DNA of 64,000 nt from Numida meleagris (Eukaryota; Chordata; Aves; Galliformes; Numididae), in contig NC_034415.1 of the NCBI RefSeq assembly GCF_002078875.1, positions 18,815,975-18,879,974 of the forward strand, given 5' to 3'. Below the pieces are notes generated by a model. The model ran no database searches. It was not told the DNA's origin and worked only from the letters and a program-made list of their open reading frames with translations. Every line of letters starts with the position of its first letter. Positions within the stretch are counted from its first letter, which is position 1. Of this stretch, positions 13,601-24,597 are shown one piece after another. Position numbers and translations under genes: made by a program.

Positions 13601-16600
13601 TAAGCTTGAAAATGGTAATCTTCTTTTGTAGTGTATTTCCCAGACACAACAAATAGGCTGACAAAGTTCAGTTCTTGACCTAGCAGGTTGATTTTATTTA
13701 TTTTAAATGCCACATGACCTGTTTTGAAAGCTTTGTTCCTACTAATGATCAAGGTATCTTCTCAGGTATCTTCCTCTAACGGGAAGAGCTGGTTTAGGGG
13801 TATTTATATTTCTGTTGGTAGTGTGCTGCAAAAAACACGGACGTTACCGTATATTTATTTTCTAGGGGGTTTTGTAATCTGTTTTTAACTACTGCTTTAT
13901 AGGAGGATTAGGCTTTACGGTTGTACTCAATGATAACTGGAGGTACTGTTGCTATTTGTGACTAATGTTACATCTTTACATGAGTGGAATAGGAATTAAA
14001 CAGCATAGTAGGAGTTCTTTGCTGTTTTTTGTTTTATAGTAACAATATTGTCTTTAAAAAATGATTTTTACTGGTTCATTGCTATCAAGGCTCTAGGTAC
14101 ACAAAAGATACTTTTTTACATGCTCTTAAAGTGCTGTTATGACTCATGCATAGGTGACTTCTCAGTTCTTAAACTTCCATATAGTTGATTTTTCTCTGTT
14201 TTGATTGAATCTTAGTATTTTCACTTTAATGCATTAATGTTATAAAAGTTGTATGTTTCATTATAGGTGGTGAAACTATTAAAAGCATAAGCCAACAGTC
14301 TGGTGCTAGAATAGAACTTCAAAGAAATCCTCCACCTAATGCAGATCCAAACATGAAGATGTTTACTATCCGTGGAACACCCCAGCAAATAGATTATGCA
14401 CGGCAACTTATAGAAGAAAAGATTGGAGTGAGTGTTCAGCTGTATTTAGTTTTATAACTAACCAGAGCAGAAGGCTAGTCTCTTGAGAGATTATTTTCCT
14501 TTTACTTCATCTCCAAATTTCTTTATCAGATAAGTTGATTGATAATGAATTGTGTTTATAGTTGTTTAAAGTTTAATTTTGTAATGGTAAGTTATTGAAG
14601 ATGCCTGCTTTGTGCATAGTGATACATTTGACAACTTCAAAGATATCCTTCATTTTCTTCAAACTAGTAAACTCCTTGTTTAGTGTTTCAGTCTTAATAT
14701 ATAGGGTGATATGTTGAGTTACAGTTTTAATTCTTAAATGACACTGAAATGTATTTCTGTATGCCTGTGTATGTATGTAAACAAGTTTACTGCCTGGTTT
14801 TTGTACCTGATCTTACAAACTTACGTAATCATTATGATTAGCCAGATTGAGATATATCAGTATTTTAAAACACTGATGGTCTTGCTTTGTTGTTGTTTTT
14901 TTTTTTCCAATTCAACTTGTGGAAAAATCCATATTTTTCTAAAATACTTTTTCATCAAGAAAACTGAAATAAATGCAACTCAAAGCAACTGTGGAAGTAA
15001 TAATTTAACCCCATATGTTAACCTAATTAAATGTAATTAATCAGTTACCAAAAAGACCATATTTCCCAAGGAAATTTAGTTAAGAGCCATCAAACCTTTT
15101 ATGTGGCATTCTTAATTTTTTCAGATTTATACTTCTGAACTGCAGAGAAGTCCTTATTCTGGGCTTATTTTCATCAATGTGCTACTTCTGTTACAGGGTC
15201 CGGTAAATCCATTGGGTCCACCTGTTCCCCATGGACCCCATGGTGTTGTTCCTGGCCCACATGGACCTCCTGGGCCACCAGGCCCTGGTGCTCCCATGGG
15301 ACCATATAACCCGGCTCCTTATAATCCAGGGCCTCCTGGCCCAGCACCTCAGTAAGTATTGCATCAGCAAGCTTTCTTCTTTGTAGTGTGACCCTGAGAC
15401 TGGTTCTCAATTTATTTTATTACTTGGTCTTTTCTAGTGGTCCTCCAGCTCCGTATGCTCCACAAGGATGGGGAAACGCTTATCCGCACTGGCAGCCACC
15501 AAATCCACCAGATCCAGGTAAGAAATGCCGCACAGTTTACTGTAGCGTAGTACACTTCGTGTGTGTTTGTTTTGTCCTTACGAATATGTGCATTCTTAAT
15601 ACATGTGTAGCACTGTTAAATCTGAAAGGTTTTTCTTTACAGATGGTCAGTTTACGTATGTTTTATACTTTCCCCTTGTTTCTTGAGATGTTGAAATTTG
15701 GTTGTTAGAGCTGGAATTTGCTTCTTCATTAAATGTTATTGATCTTTTGCATCCCAGTGTATGATACTTCTTGTGAGGTGCTTGGTTATCTTTATTTTGT
15801 GCAAATCCATTCATTTTTTTTCTTGTAATGGCATATGATGGGCTTTTAAGTTTTTACATGAAGTTCTTTAATGAGAATGTGTTTTCCTTCTCAATACTCA
15901 ATGAGTTCTTATTTTATTTTAAACAGCCTCCCTGATCCTGACTTTGAACAGTATGCTGTATTGTGTATTTCTAGCTTTTGTTGACCTATATGAGATTGCT
16001 CCTCAGAGTCTGGTACAAATATATTTTGTTCAGTCCTTTTTGAGGAATAAAACTTCTGTTGCACTGTTTTTAATACAGTAAAAGTACATAGGATTATGTA
16101 ATTTGAGGCTTTGTTATAATAGTTTTGTATTTTCTTTGAAATGCATCTTTGTAGGATCTGTTTTTTCTATTTCTGTTTATCTTTGTCAAAATCAGGAGTT
16201 TTTTCTTAGTTACAACTTCCTGAAGTTTTAGTCTCCTGCTTTTAAGTTACATCCTTTGGTTGGACTAAAGCAAGTGGGGAATCTCAACTGCAGTCGCAGA
16301 AGGCATGGTAAGGCTAGATGCTTGAGTCACTTGTACCTCATTTGTTTGAGGTAGGCGTTCTTCAGAACTTCAACTGAAAGATTTCAGTTTCATTTTTGGT
16401 TAAAATGGAATGTATTATTTTCTGATAGCCACTGATACTGGAACAAGTGGAAAGAGACAGGACTTCAGAGAATGTTTCAATCTAGAGTTTTGTTCCTGTT
16501 CAAGTCTCTTATGTATCTGTTCTTGGCAAAGAACCATTTGTAGATTCAGTTCTTGAACTTATATGGTAATTTTGCATGCATTCCATTTTGTATTTAAAAA

Positions 16601-19600
16601 TGCCTGTTGCCAGTACTTGAAAGTAGAATGATTCAAAGTGACTGGACCTAAGTCTCAGCCTACCTATTTTCGTTTAATCCAAAACCACTGCTGGAAAGTT
16701 GGTCTTTTTCACTACCACCTTTTCATGGTTTTATGAAGAAAAATGGCAAATACTTGTCTTGATAATTTTATTGCTGTTTTTCAGATAAGTACTTCAGTTA
16801 CAAATATAATGACATTTTCACTGATGCAGATGAAGTTGGTGTTTCTTCTGACTAGAGCTTTTACTTGAATGATTTATGTACAGGTGTCAGCAGTCACTCA
16901 TTTCAACAGAACAAATGGGTCATTTTTTTGGTGGCTTTTTTCAGATTCTTTCTCCATGCCACGCTTGTATTGTTGCATGGTAGTGGAGCTAGTTACTACA
17001 GTCACGTTCTTTGGAAATTCAGTGAATCCCACACTGTGTTCTTCTGTTCTAGAGCAATAGCTATAAAAGGGGAAGGGGTGGGGAATGGAAGCAAGCAATC
17101 GCTTATTTGCTATTTCCAGGTAACCTTAGAATCCTACATCTTAGCTTTGTGTTGAATGAGGTTGTGTAGTATTGGCTGCATCTGTCATGAGTAAACTGCT
17201 TGCTGTTCATTCAAGCTGTTTGATATAGATGTAGTTCCTTCTGCTGTACATTTTACGTTTGGTAATGTGCTAAGCTGAGTATGCAACTCTCCTCTTGCGT
17301 GGAAGCATTTCTGCAGTGAATACATGATAGGTTATCTGTTGACAGTCTTCTCAGAAAAGTTAAGTGCAGTCCTAGAGTATAATAATATTGCTTAAATCCA
17401 TGGTTGCCAATGCTAGGAGTGTAATTTAAAAGGGGAGCAGCCAACTGTTAACTTTGCTTTCTATATTCTGATATTACTATATGCATATTAACTGGTAACA
17501 TCTGACTGCTTAATGCAATACTGCCTGAAATTTGTTGTGTTCTGGTTTTCACATCTCTGATGTTTTTCTCAGGGGATTTCTTCTTTCTCTTCAATCAGTC
17601 ACTTGCTTACCTATTTTTGGTTTGGGGAAAATGTATTTTCGTTCCCATAAGTAGTTCTCTTAAAATGTCATTTGTGTATGTGTTCTTATGTGAAATTTTT
17701 CATCATTTGGCCCCAATTACTTGCAGATATTTTTGTTCTTCAAGGATGCAAATGATATTAAAGGAAGCTGGTCGTGTTATAGAACATTGTGGTTTCTAAC
17801 AGCAGATGTGAAATTTTTGTGGATTGCCAGTGTGTTAATGTAATCAATCTCTGTGTGATTCAGCAAGAAGAATAACCGTTCCTACAGGCTATATGTGAAA
17901 AACATTAGAGAAATAAGACTCTAGGAAGCAACATCATTGGCCTACCTAGATGTAGTTAAAAATAAGGGAAGCATGGAAATAGCCGCAGAAGATGCGAATG
18001 TTGCAATCATTTGTTTTACTAAAAAGCTGTAAGTAAACAGTGATGCTTTATAGCCATGTATGGGAATCCAGGTTCTTAAAATACTGTGTTTCTGTATTTT
18101 GCTGTTAACAAACATTGCAATTACCTAGTAAGATCTGTGTACCTCTATTTCAGAAATACATACTTGGCTTACCTTTGCCAGTATACTGGGTGCAAGGCTA
18201 TAATGAAAGTGAAACCATTGAAGTTGTTTGGTGCTAGAATGATTCATTGTTGCTGCCATTTGGTAACATGACTGCTTGAATAACTTTGAATATGTTTCTG
18301 CTTTAAAAATTAATACATGGTGCTGTAGCAGCATGGTTTCTAGAAAGATACTATCTCAGCAGTCTTGTGAAAGTATGCTTTATACAGTGCACTTGTCTGA
18401 AACCTGATAGCTTGTGCTAGAAAGGAAAAATAGGCTGATGTGATTACTTACATGGATTCTTCTTTGGAGGAAAATAAAGGTGCCTAGGACCGGGTTAATT
18501 GAGAGCAGTGTTTTTATAAGTGCTTATATTTTATTTCATAGGTAAGCCAGGAACAGATCCTAATTCAGCAGCATGGGCGGCTTATTATGCTCACTACTAT
18601 CAGCAGCAAGCACAGCCACCACCTGCAGCCCCTCCTGGTGGACCAGCTACAACCCAAACTAATGGACAAGGTAGCTGTTCAGTGAAATGGATAAATTTCT
18701 CATTGCTATGCATGTAGATGTGCCGTTGTTTCCTGTTGTCTTAGTATGTTGTGTAAACTTATTGTGAGGTAAGTTGTTTTCTTAGAAAAATATTTTTTAC
18801 AGCCTTCAACATTGCTTTTCTTTATTTCAGCATTAATGAAGGTAGTGTTCTATTTGTCTTGTAATGTAACTCCAAACACAATTTTCCTGCTGCTTGGACT
18901 GGTTTAATTTGCATCTTTATAGTGTGGTCAGTCAGGAGTAAAAATGGAATGAGCCAGTTAATTGCCATTTGCTTAAACAGTTGCTTCACTTCCTGTGGTT
19001 TTAAGAAAATTATGGTTGTAGTATTAAGTTGTATATTACAATAGTTAGAGGTTTAATGCATTTTAATTGGCATTTTGTACTGTGAGTGATGTACACTTCT
19101 CTGGATTTTGATTGCATGCTGAATTCTTAGTTTCTTTGAGTAATTATTTGCATTTTTAGCAGTTCATGTTGCATAGGCTTTTAGTGTTGCATTTGAGTAA
19201 TACTGAGGTTATTGCTAAAAAATCTGTCTGATTATTTGTAAATTGTTACATGAAACCAAAATTAGTCGTTTTATTTAAACCTTTATTTCTTGTTGCTCTA
19301 TTCAGGAGATCAGCCAAACCCAGCACCAGCAGGGCAGGTTGACTATACAAAGGCATGGGAGGAGTACTACAAAAAAATGGGTATGTGTGCATATTTTTCT
19401 TGTTCTGTAGTAGGATGTTGTAGGAGATCTGTATGTGTCATTTGATGAGATTTATTTTTCTTAGTTAAAGAAAAATGCGTTATCCACTTGTCCCCTGAAC
19501 TATAGTACCAAAAACCGTGAGCCTTGGAAGAAAAGCAGAGAATAGTAGTGAAGGCATTTCATTGTATTCAGTTGTATTCATGCCAGTAACAAGCTTTGAA

Positions 19601-22600
19601 AAAATACCTTCTGCTTAAAGATGTCCGTACTTGATCGCTGGGAAACAATACTTTTTAATGCTTAAAATTTTGAGTATTTTAAAATATTTTCAAGTATGTT
19701 TTGGAGGTCTGTTTTTTTTTTTTAATGAAAATGTTGATTTTGTTGTCAGTAGATTTGCTGTATACGCTGTTAAAATTATCTTTCTTCTTGCGACCACGTT
19801 GATCTCATCTTGCCAGGGCATAACTACCTTTATTCTTACTTATTTTGATGCAATGTATTTAAATGAAACAGAAGATATTATATTTCAAGAACTGTGTATC
19901 AAACTGTAAAAATTGAACTTTGAAACACTTGATTTTTAAGATGTAATGGACATTCTTTCTCTTCCAGTTTCATTTAACTAGTTTTTTATTGTTTGGTTTG
20001 GTTTTGGTGGGAGTCATTTGTTTTCTAAATTTGCTGTCTCTGTTACTACAGCTCACGTGTTCAATGCAAGTTACTAGAAATTTTTTATTGCCCTTAACTT
20101 AAGAGTAATTTAATTTGTTAGCAGGGGCACTGCCATCTTTCTGATTTGGTAGCTCTGAAAAGCAGAGTGAGGATTGCATTAGTCTTGCATTTACTCTAAA
20201 TAGTAGCTATTGGAAGGTGATGGGGTAGCTCTGGGGAGCAAGTCCAAAAAGGGTCTTAACTCTAAGAAGGCAGACGTTAGGAAATGTAAAGAAATGTTCT
20301 TAAAATTCAAAATAGATAAATTCTAACAAAAAAGTAAGAGAAAAAACAGGCAGTTCTGGTCTTCATTTTTTTCTAGTCTTTGCCTGAGTTTGTAAATCAT
20401 AAAAGCTTTCTGCTGCTTTGGCATGTTAAGTCTTGAGATGGAAAATGTAATTTCTCTTGTGATCGGCTTGGAGGATGAGCTGAACAAGTGGGATTGAGGA
20501 GCAGAGTCAGTCCCCGTTGTGCATTAAATAATTTGGTATTTTTCCTTGCTTCCTTAACAGTGTTAAGTGGTAGAAGATGGATGCCCCATCCCTGGAGGCA
20601 TTCAGGGCCAGGCTAGATGTGGCTCTGGGCAGCCTGATCTAGTAGTTGGCAGCCCTGCATGCAGCAGGGGGGTTGAAACTAGATGATCATTATGGTCCTT
20701 TTCAACCCAGGCCATTCTATGATTCTGTGAAGATCTAAGATATGGGAAGGTTCTACATGAGCAAGTTCTTGCGATCTCGCATCTCTCAAATACAGCTTCT
20801 ACTGTTTGTGCTTCCTGTTGTGCTGTAATGCTGCTGTCTCTAACTCATGCAAAAGGAGAAAATTCAGAATTATGGGTCATTCCTGGATTCCATTACAGAT
20901 TTCTCACAGCACAGATAATTACACAAATAGATGTTACAAAAAATTTGTACGTGTGCTGTTTCAGGTAATTGAACTGAAACCTGGGTGCAGAGCCCACGTA
21001 GTTTTAGTTCTGCCGCTGGAGAAAACTACCTTGATAAGCCAGTGGTAAGCTCATAGTGGTGCTAAACAGAACAAGTTTTGTGTGATACTCAAATTAGTGC
21101 TATGGATTTTTCTCATATAGTGATCTGAAAACTAAAGCGCTCTGAATACTGTAATGAAAACTGTACTTCTGTTTTCCTAAGTGACTTTCTACTTGTTTAA
21201 TAGGACACAGCAGATCACAGAGAACATGTGTTTTGCCTATGATTTTTAAGTGTATGATAACAGTGGTTTGAAAGTTACGTGTTAACAACTCACAAACATG
21301 GTGGCAAGGTCCGTCCTGTTTTTCAGACCCTTGTTTTGCTCAGGAACTATTGCTTTGAGTAGCAAATACAATTAAAAGTAAGACTGAAGAGTTACTGAAA
21401 TTGCTTATGCACACCGGTAAGTTACTGTATGTGTGTCTCGTAGGTGACTCAAGCCTTCTGTCTCCTAGTACCCTAAGTCATAAATTCAGAAAACTTGTTT
21501 TAAACTTTGTGTTAACAAGACAGCAGTTTAATGCTTGAAGGCATATTTGTGATCTTGTCTCGAACTGAGGACATACTTTTTTTCATTCTCCCTGCAAATA
21601 AACATTTAACTACGTAAGCAAAAATCTTCCAAGGATAATGGTTCCCAAGGAATATGAAGTCCCATTTTGCTAGATGATCAGTATATCATTGTAGGAATTA
21701 ATAAATGTATTGCTTCATAGTTTTAATGTATTGGGGGTTTGATTTATAATTGAGATTTCAAAATAAAACAGTGGAACTGTTCTTTAGTGTTTCCTGGGTA
21801 TTGTAGTATAAAAGAAAAGCTTTCATTTGGTAGAATTACCGTCAGTGATTGAGCGATGAAAGAACTGTAGAATTTTCTTCTTGGCCTGCCTTAACGGTGA
21901 AGCATTCTGTTCTTATTATATCTTCTTTATGTTTACTTTATCAATTCCATTGGTTAGTGTTCCAGGTGAGTCTAGATGTTAACAAGCGTGTGCTGTTGCA
22001 GTGCAGTTCTGTGCATTGAAGAAGGGGAGTTTTGACAGAGCTGCTGAATTCCATGTGTAGGTTCAGAATTACTTGGAATACTTTGGGGAGGAACAGTGAA
22101 TGCAGCTTGCTGCTCATTTTTATTAACCCATTCCAGGGCAGAAACAGTGCATCTCAAACTTCCTATACTTGATTTATTACTTGAATTCTAGCACTGCCTC
22201 AGCGTAGCTGGTTAAATGTTGAAAGACTCTTGGGTCATAATGCACGAAAAATGCCTCAGATTTGACATAGCTCGATTCAGGCCCAGCTAAAGAATTTTGA
22301 AGTAGAATTACAATGTCATGAATTTCAGTGAACTTGGAAAAAGTGTATCCTGGGATAGTTTGTAACCACATTTTAAAGATAGCTTTGGTTAAACTTGTTG
22401 ATCAGAAGCGTAAATAGTAAGTTCTGGTAGGGTATAAATGTAAATGGTAACGTGGTTTCAGCTCTAAAGTTTTCAGTAAATGTAGGTTAGTTTTTCTGGG
22501 AAAACTGTTACTGTGTTAACTGTAACTGTGTTAATTCAAAAACTGATGGAGAGAGTTTTGTTTTTTTTAACGATACCAACAGTGTAAGTGGAAAAACTAT

Positions 22601-24597
22601 GTAAGTTATATGGTTAGAAAATGGAAGATTTTATTTTGTAGACATTCAGGATAGCACGTTGTCAGATATTCACATTTTCTGCTCACCCTTTTTATTCCTG
22701 AGGAATTTGGGATCAAAACAAAACAAAAAACCCTTCTACCTGATCCTATAGAAAGCAGGTTATTAGAATCCTTGATACTTGTGTTGCCCTGAAGGCTGCT
22801 TCGTGGTCTTTTAGCTGAATAAAAGGTGAGTTGGCCTGGGTAGTATTGAAAACTTCCAGCCTTCATCCTTTAGAAGCTCCCCCTTTTTCTTGTTAACAGA
22901 AGGTCAGATTAGGGGCACTGTCTTAGAATTGTATAGGATGCAAGCTTGCATTTTACTTAGATTTGTTTGATGTAGTGTGATGGATTGGGTTTGGTTTCCT
23001 TGTACACTAGAAGAAGCGTAATGATTTGGTGCGGGAGTGGATGTAGGTCGTATTCCAGTGGTAGTGTTTCAATGGTAGTAATCCAGTCTTGACTTTCTTT
23101 TCCAAATGAAAATATTCTAACTTTTTAAGAATGTGTATTACAGTCATAAGAAGTGCTGTTTCAGAAGTTCAAGAAAATATATATGCACTGCTTCTGTCTG
23201 GGTGTGTGCAAGTGATGTCTGGATAGAGAAGGTTGTTTTGTTCATAGTCAGGTATCTTCACTGGTAACTAGCAAAGAACCTTTGAGATAAAGAACGTAGT
23301 GGTAATGACTGGGGTGGTTTTGCTCTTTCTGAAATAAGGGGAAAGGAAGCAAATATGTCTGCTACAAACCTTCCTTGAAATAGTAGTATGGCTTAGGTCT
23401 TGAGTTTGGCTGTAGCATTTTTGATACACAAAAGAGTCAAAAGGTCTTATCAGCTTCATAAAAAATTTTTAAAGTGTTGTTTGATTTTGTTGGAAAGATC
23501 AGTTGTTCTTAGCTGTGTGTGCGTGCGTACTGTTACAGGCACTCGTGTCTTGAGCAATGGTTAAGAAGTTCCAGAGCTATACTCTTGTGGAATAAAGGTT
23601 TACAAAAATTAATGCTCTTTTGAAAAAAGATAACTTGCAGAAATCCAGAAATCACACTGAGCATACCAAAACTGGGGGAGTGAATAAATGAGGTTCTGAC
23701 AAATTGATTATTGCAGCTGATACTGTATAAGATAAAGTTAGTCTAGGCAGGTGACAAAAAGTGATCTCCCCTGCTAGCTTGAATATTGGTTTAAGATGGT
23801 GGGTCAGATCAGTTTAGACCAGATGGTTTAAAGACTTAGGCTCTGGACCACAGTTCAAGAGTTGGAAGAACCTGTCTTAATGGTTCCTCAGTGGAAATCA
23901 CCGCATTAAAATAATAGGATGAGTGGTAAGGTAAAAAGGAGCAGCCGCAGGACTGTTTAGAAGTATGAGCAAAGCAATGTTTGTTAGGCAGTGAGATTTT
24001 GAAATTGTTTCACTTCTATTGCAGCAGCAAAGCTATATAACTTGAATCACTTGTAGGTCAAGCAGTTCCTGCACCTGCTGGAGCTCCGCCAGGTGGTCAG
24101 CCGGATTACAGCGCAGCATGGGCTGAGTACTACAGGCAGCAGGCAGCGTATTATGCCCAGACAAGTCCCCAGGGAATGCCACAACATCCTCCAGCACCAC
24201 AGGTATAAACTTCCTTCAGTGTGTTTTCTGGCTGGCTTCTGTTTCAGTGGTTACAGATATTTTTTTGCATGTCTCCTGCTTCGTTACCTTTGGAGTATGC
24301 ATCTTTTTTTTTCCTAGCGCAATAACTATTATCAGAATATTTAATAGATGACTTTGTTTACGTGATAACTTGATTTCTGTATCTATCCATGTGTTCGGTG
24401 ATTTTAATTTTTTAAAAAAAAAGAAAAAGAAAAACTTTTTCCTCCCAGGGTTTTGAAAACCATGCAAGAAGCCACCACCATTTACATTAACCAATTTTTC
24501 TTTCTTAAAGGCTTCACTCCTGAGTTAACTCGATTTAAAGGATTTTCTTTAACTTGTTGTGTATCTCTTATGTATCTCTTCTGCACAGGGCCAATAA
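3042..24597 (+). CDS. FUBP1: FUBP1, far upstream element-binding protein 1 (20 coding exons, 643 aa)
   Basis: A nuclear single-stranded DNA/RNA-binding protein that activates MYC through the FUSE element and also acts in splicing. Coding exons: 3042-3155, 4089-4179, 6016-6054, 6403-6442, 7216-7265, 7357-7428, 7655-7712, 10618-10780, 10863-10961, 11045-11146, 11788-11890, 11968-12068, 12669-12813, 14267-14427, 15197-15351, 15438-15517, 18542-18670, 19306-19380, 24057-24202, 24589-24597 (stop TAA). All phases agree, giving 643 residues against 644 in human. The start has a good context (A at -3, G at +4) and opens [10 protein letters not shown] followed by a Gly run. Four KH domains show GxxG loops: GRGG 114-117, GKGG 199-202, GRNG 289-292, GKGG 391-394. 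A Pro/Gly-rich linker and three Tyr-rich activation repeats follow (AAWAAYY at 534, KAWEEYY at 583, AAWAEYY at 612). Every intron is GT-AG except the one after exon 13, which has a GC donor at 12814. The identity is secure. Confidence 0.96.
4615..4644 (+). repeat. Poly-A tract of 30 bases in FUBP1 intron 2
   Basis: An uninterrupted run of A without an adjacent recognisable retroposon body; a simple repeat likely to vary in length. Confidence 0.8.
5131..5193 (+). CDS. FUBP1: FUBP1 in-frame cassette exon (21 codons) between coding exons 2 and 3
   Basis: After a pyrimidine-rich acceptor ending TGTGTAG, 63 bases read in frame from exon 2 (G|AT) and return in frame to exon 3. They encode [20 protein letters not shown] plus K. 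No stop occurs and the phase is kept on both sides. I recall mammalian FUBP1 isoforms with a nearly identical insertion at this point, which supports a real alternative exon. The donor would be AAAG|GCAGGA, a GC donor. A GT donor (GTATGT) at 5224 would give a 93-base exon that is also in frame. The serine/threonine-rich segment lies between the N-terminal region and KH1. Confidence 0.75.
8058..8367 (-). mobile_element. CR1 LINE 3' fragment in FUBP1 intron 7
   Basis: The left edge carries the CR1 terminal signature (TAGAATCATAGAAT, the reverse complement of the 3' ATTCTATG repeats), so the element points leftward. The minus-strand frame at 8094-8318 keeps the end of the CR1 reverse transcriptase protein (a [24 protein letters not shown] stretch). 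It is truncated at its 5' end, as most CR1 copies are, and was not mobilised as a full element. Confidence 0.9.
9759..9780 (+). repeat. (TG)11 microsatellite in FUBP1 intron 7
   Basis: A perfect TG dinucleotide run. Confidence 0.9.
9860..10185 (-). mobile_element. Older CR1 LINE internal fragment in FUBP1 intron 7
   Basis: On the plus strand it reads as reversed CR1 from upstream of the 3' end: a segment like CAATACTCTATGTGGGGTC, then GATGCAGCCCAGGGTGTGCTTG and CTCATGTTGAGT. It lacks the terminal repeat and is more diverged than the copy at 8058. Edges are approximate. Confidence 0.7.
12990..13312 (-). mobile_element. CR1 LINE 3' fragment in FUBP1 intron 13
   Basis: Reversed CR1: a 3' end near AGAATGGCTTGATTTGGAAGG, then CAGGCTGCCCAGTGCCCCACCC and TTGAATGTCTACAG. 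The minus frame holds remnants of the [23 protein letters not shown] region, interrupted by a poly-A/T expansion at about 13194-13211. It lies downstream of the unusual GC donor of exon 13. Confidence 0.85.
20565..20729 (+). mobile_element. CR1 LINE 3' tail in FUBP1 intron 18
   Basis: It reads rightward: GGCCAGGCTAGATGTGGCTCT, GGGCAGCCTGATCTAGT, then the 3' end CATTCTATGATTCTGTG. Only the last ~165 bases of the element are present. Confidence 0.9.
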
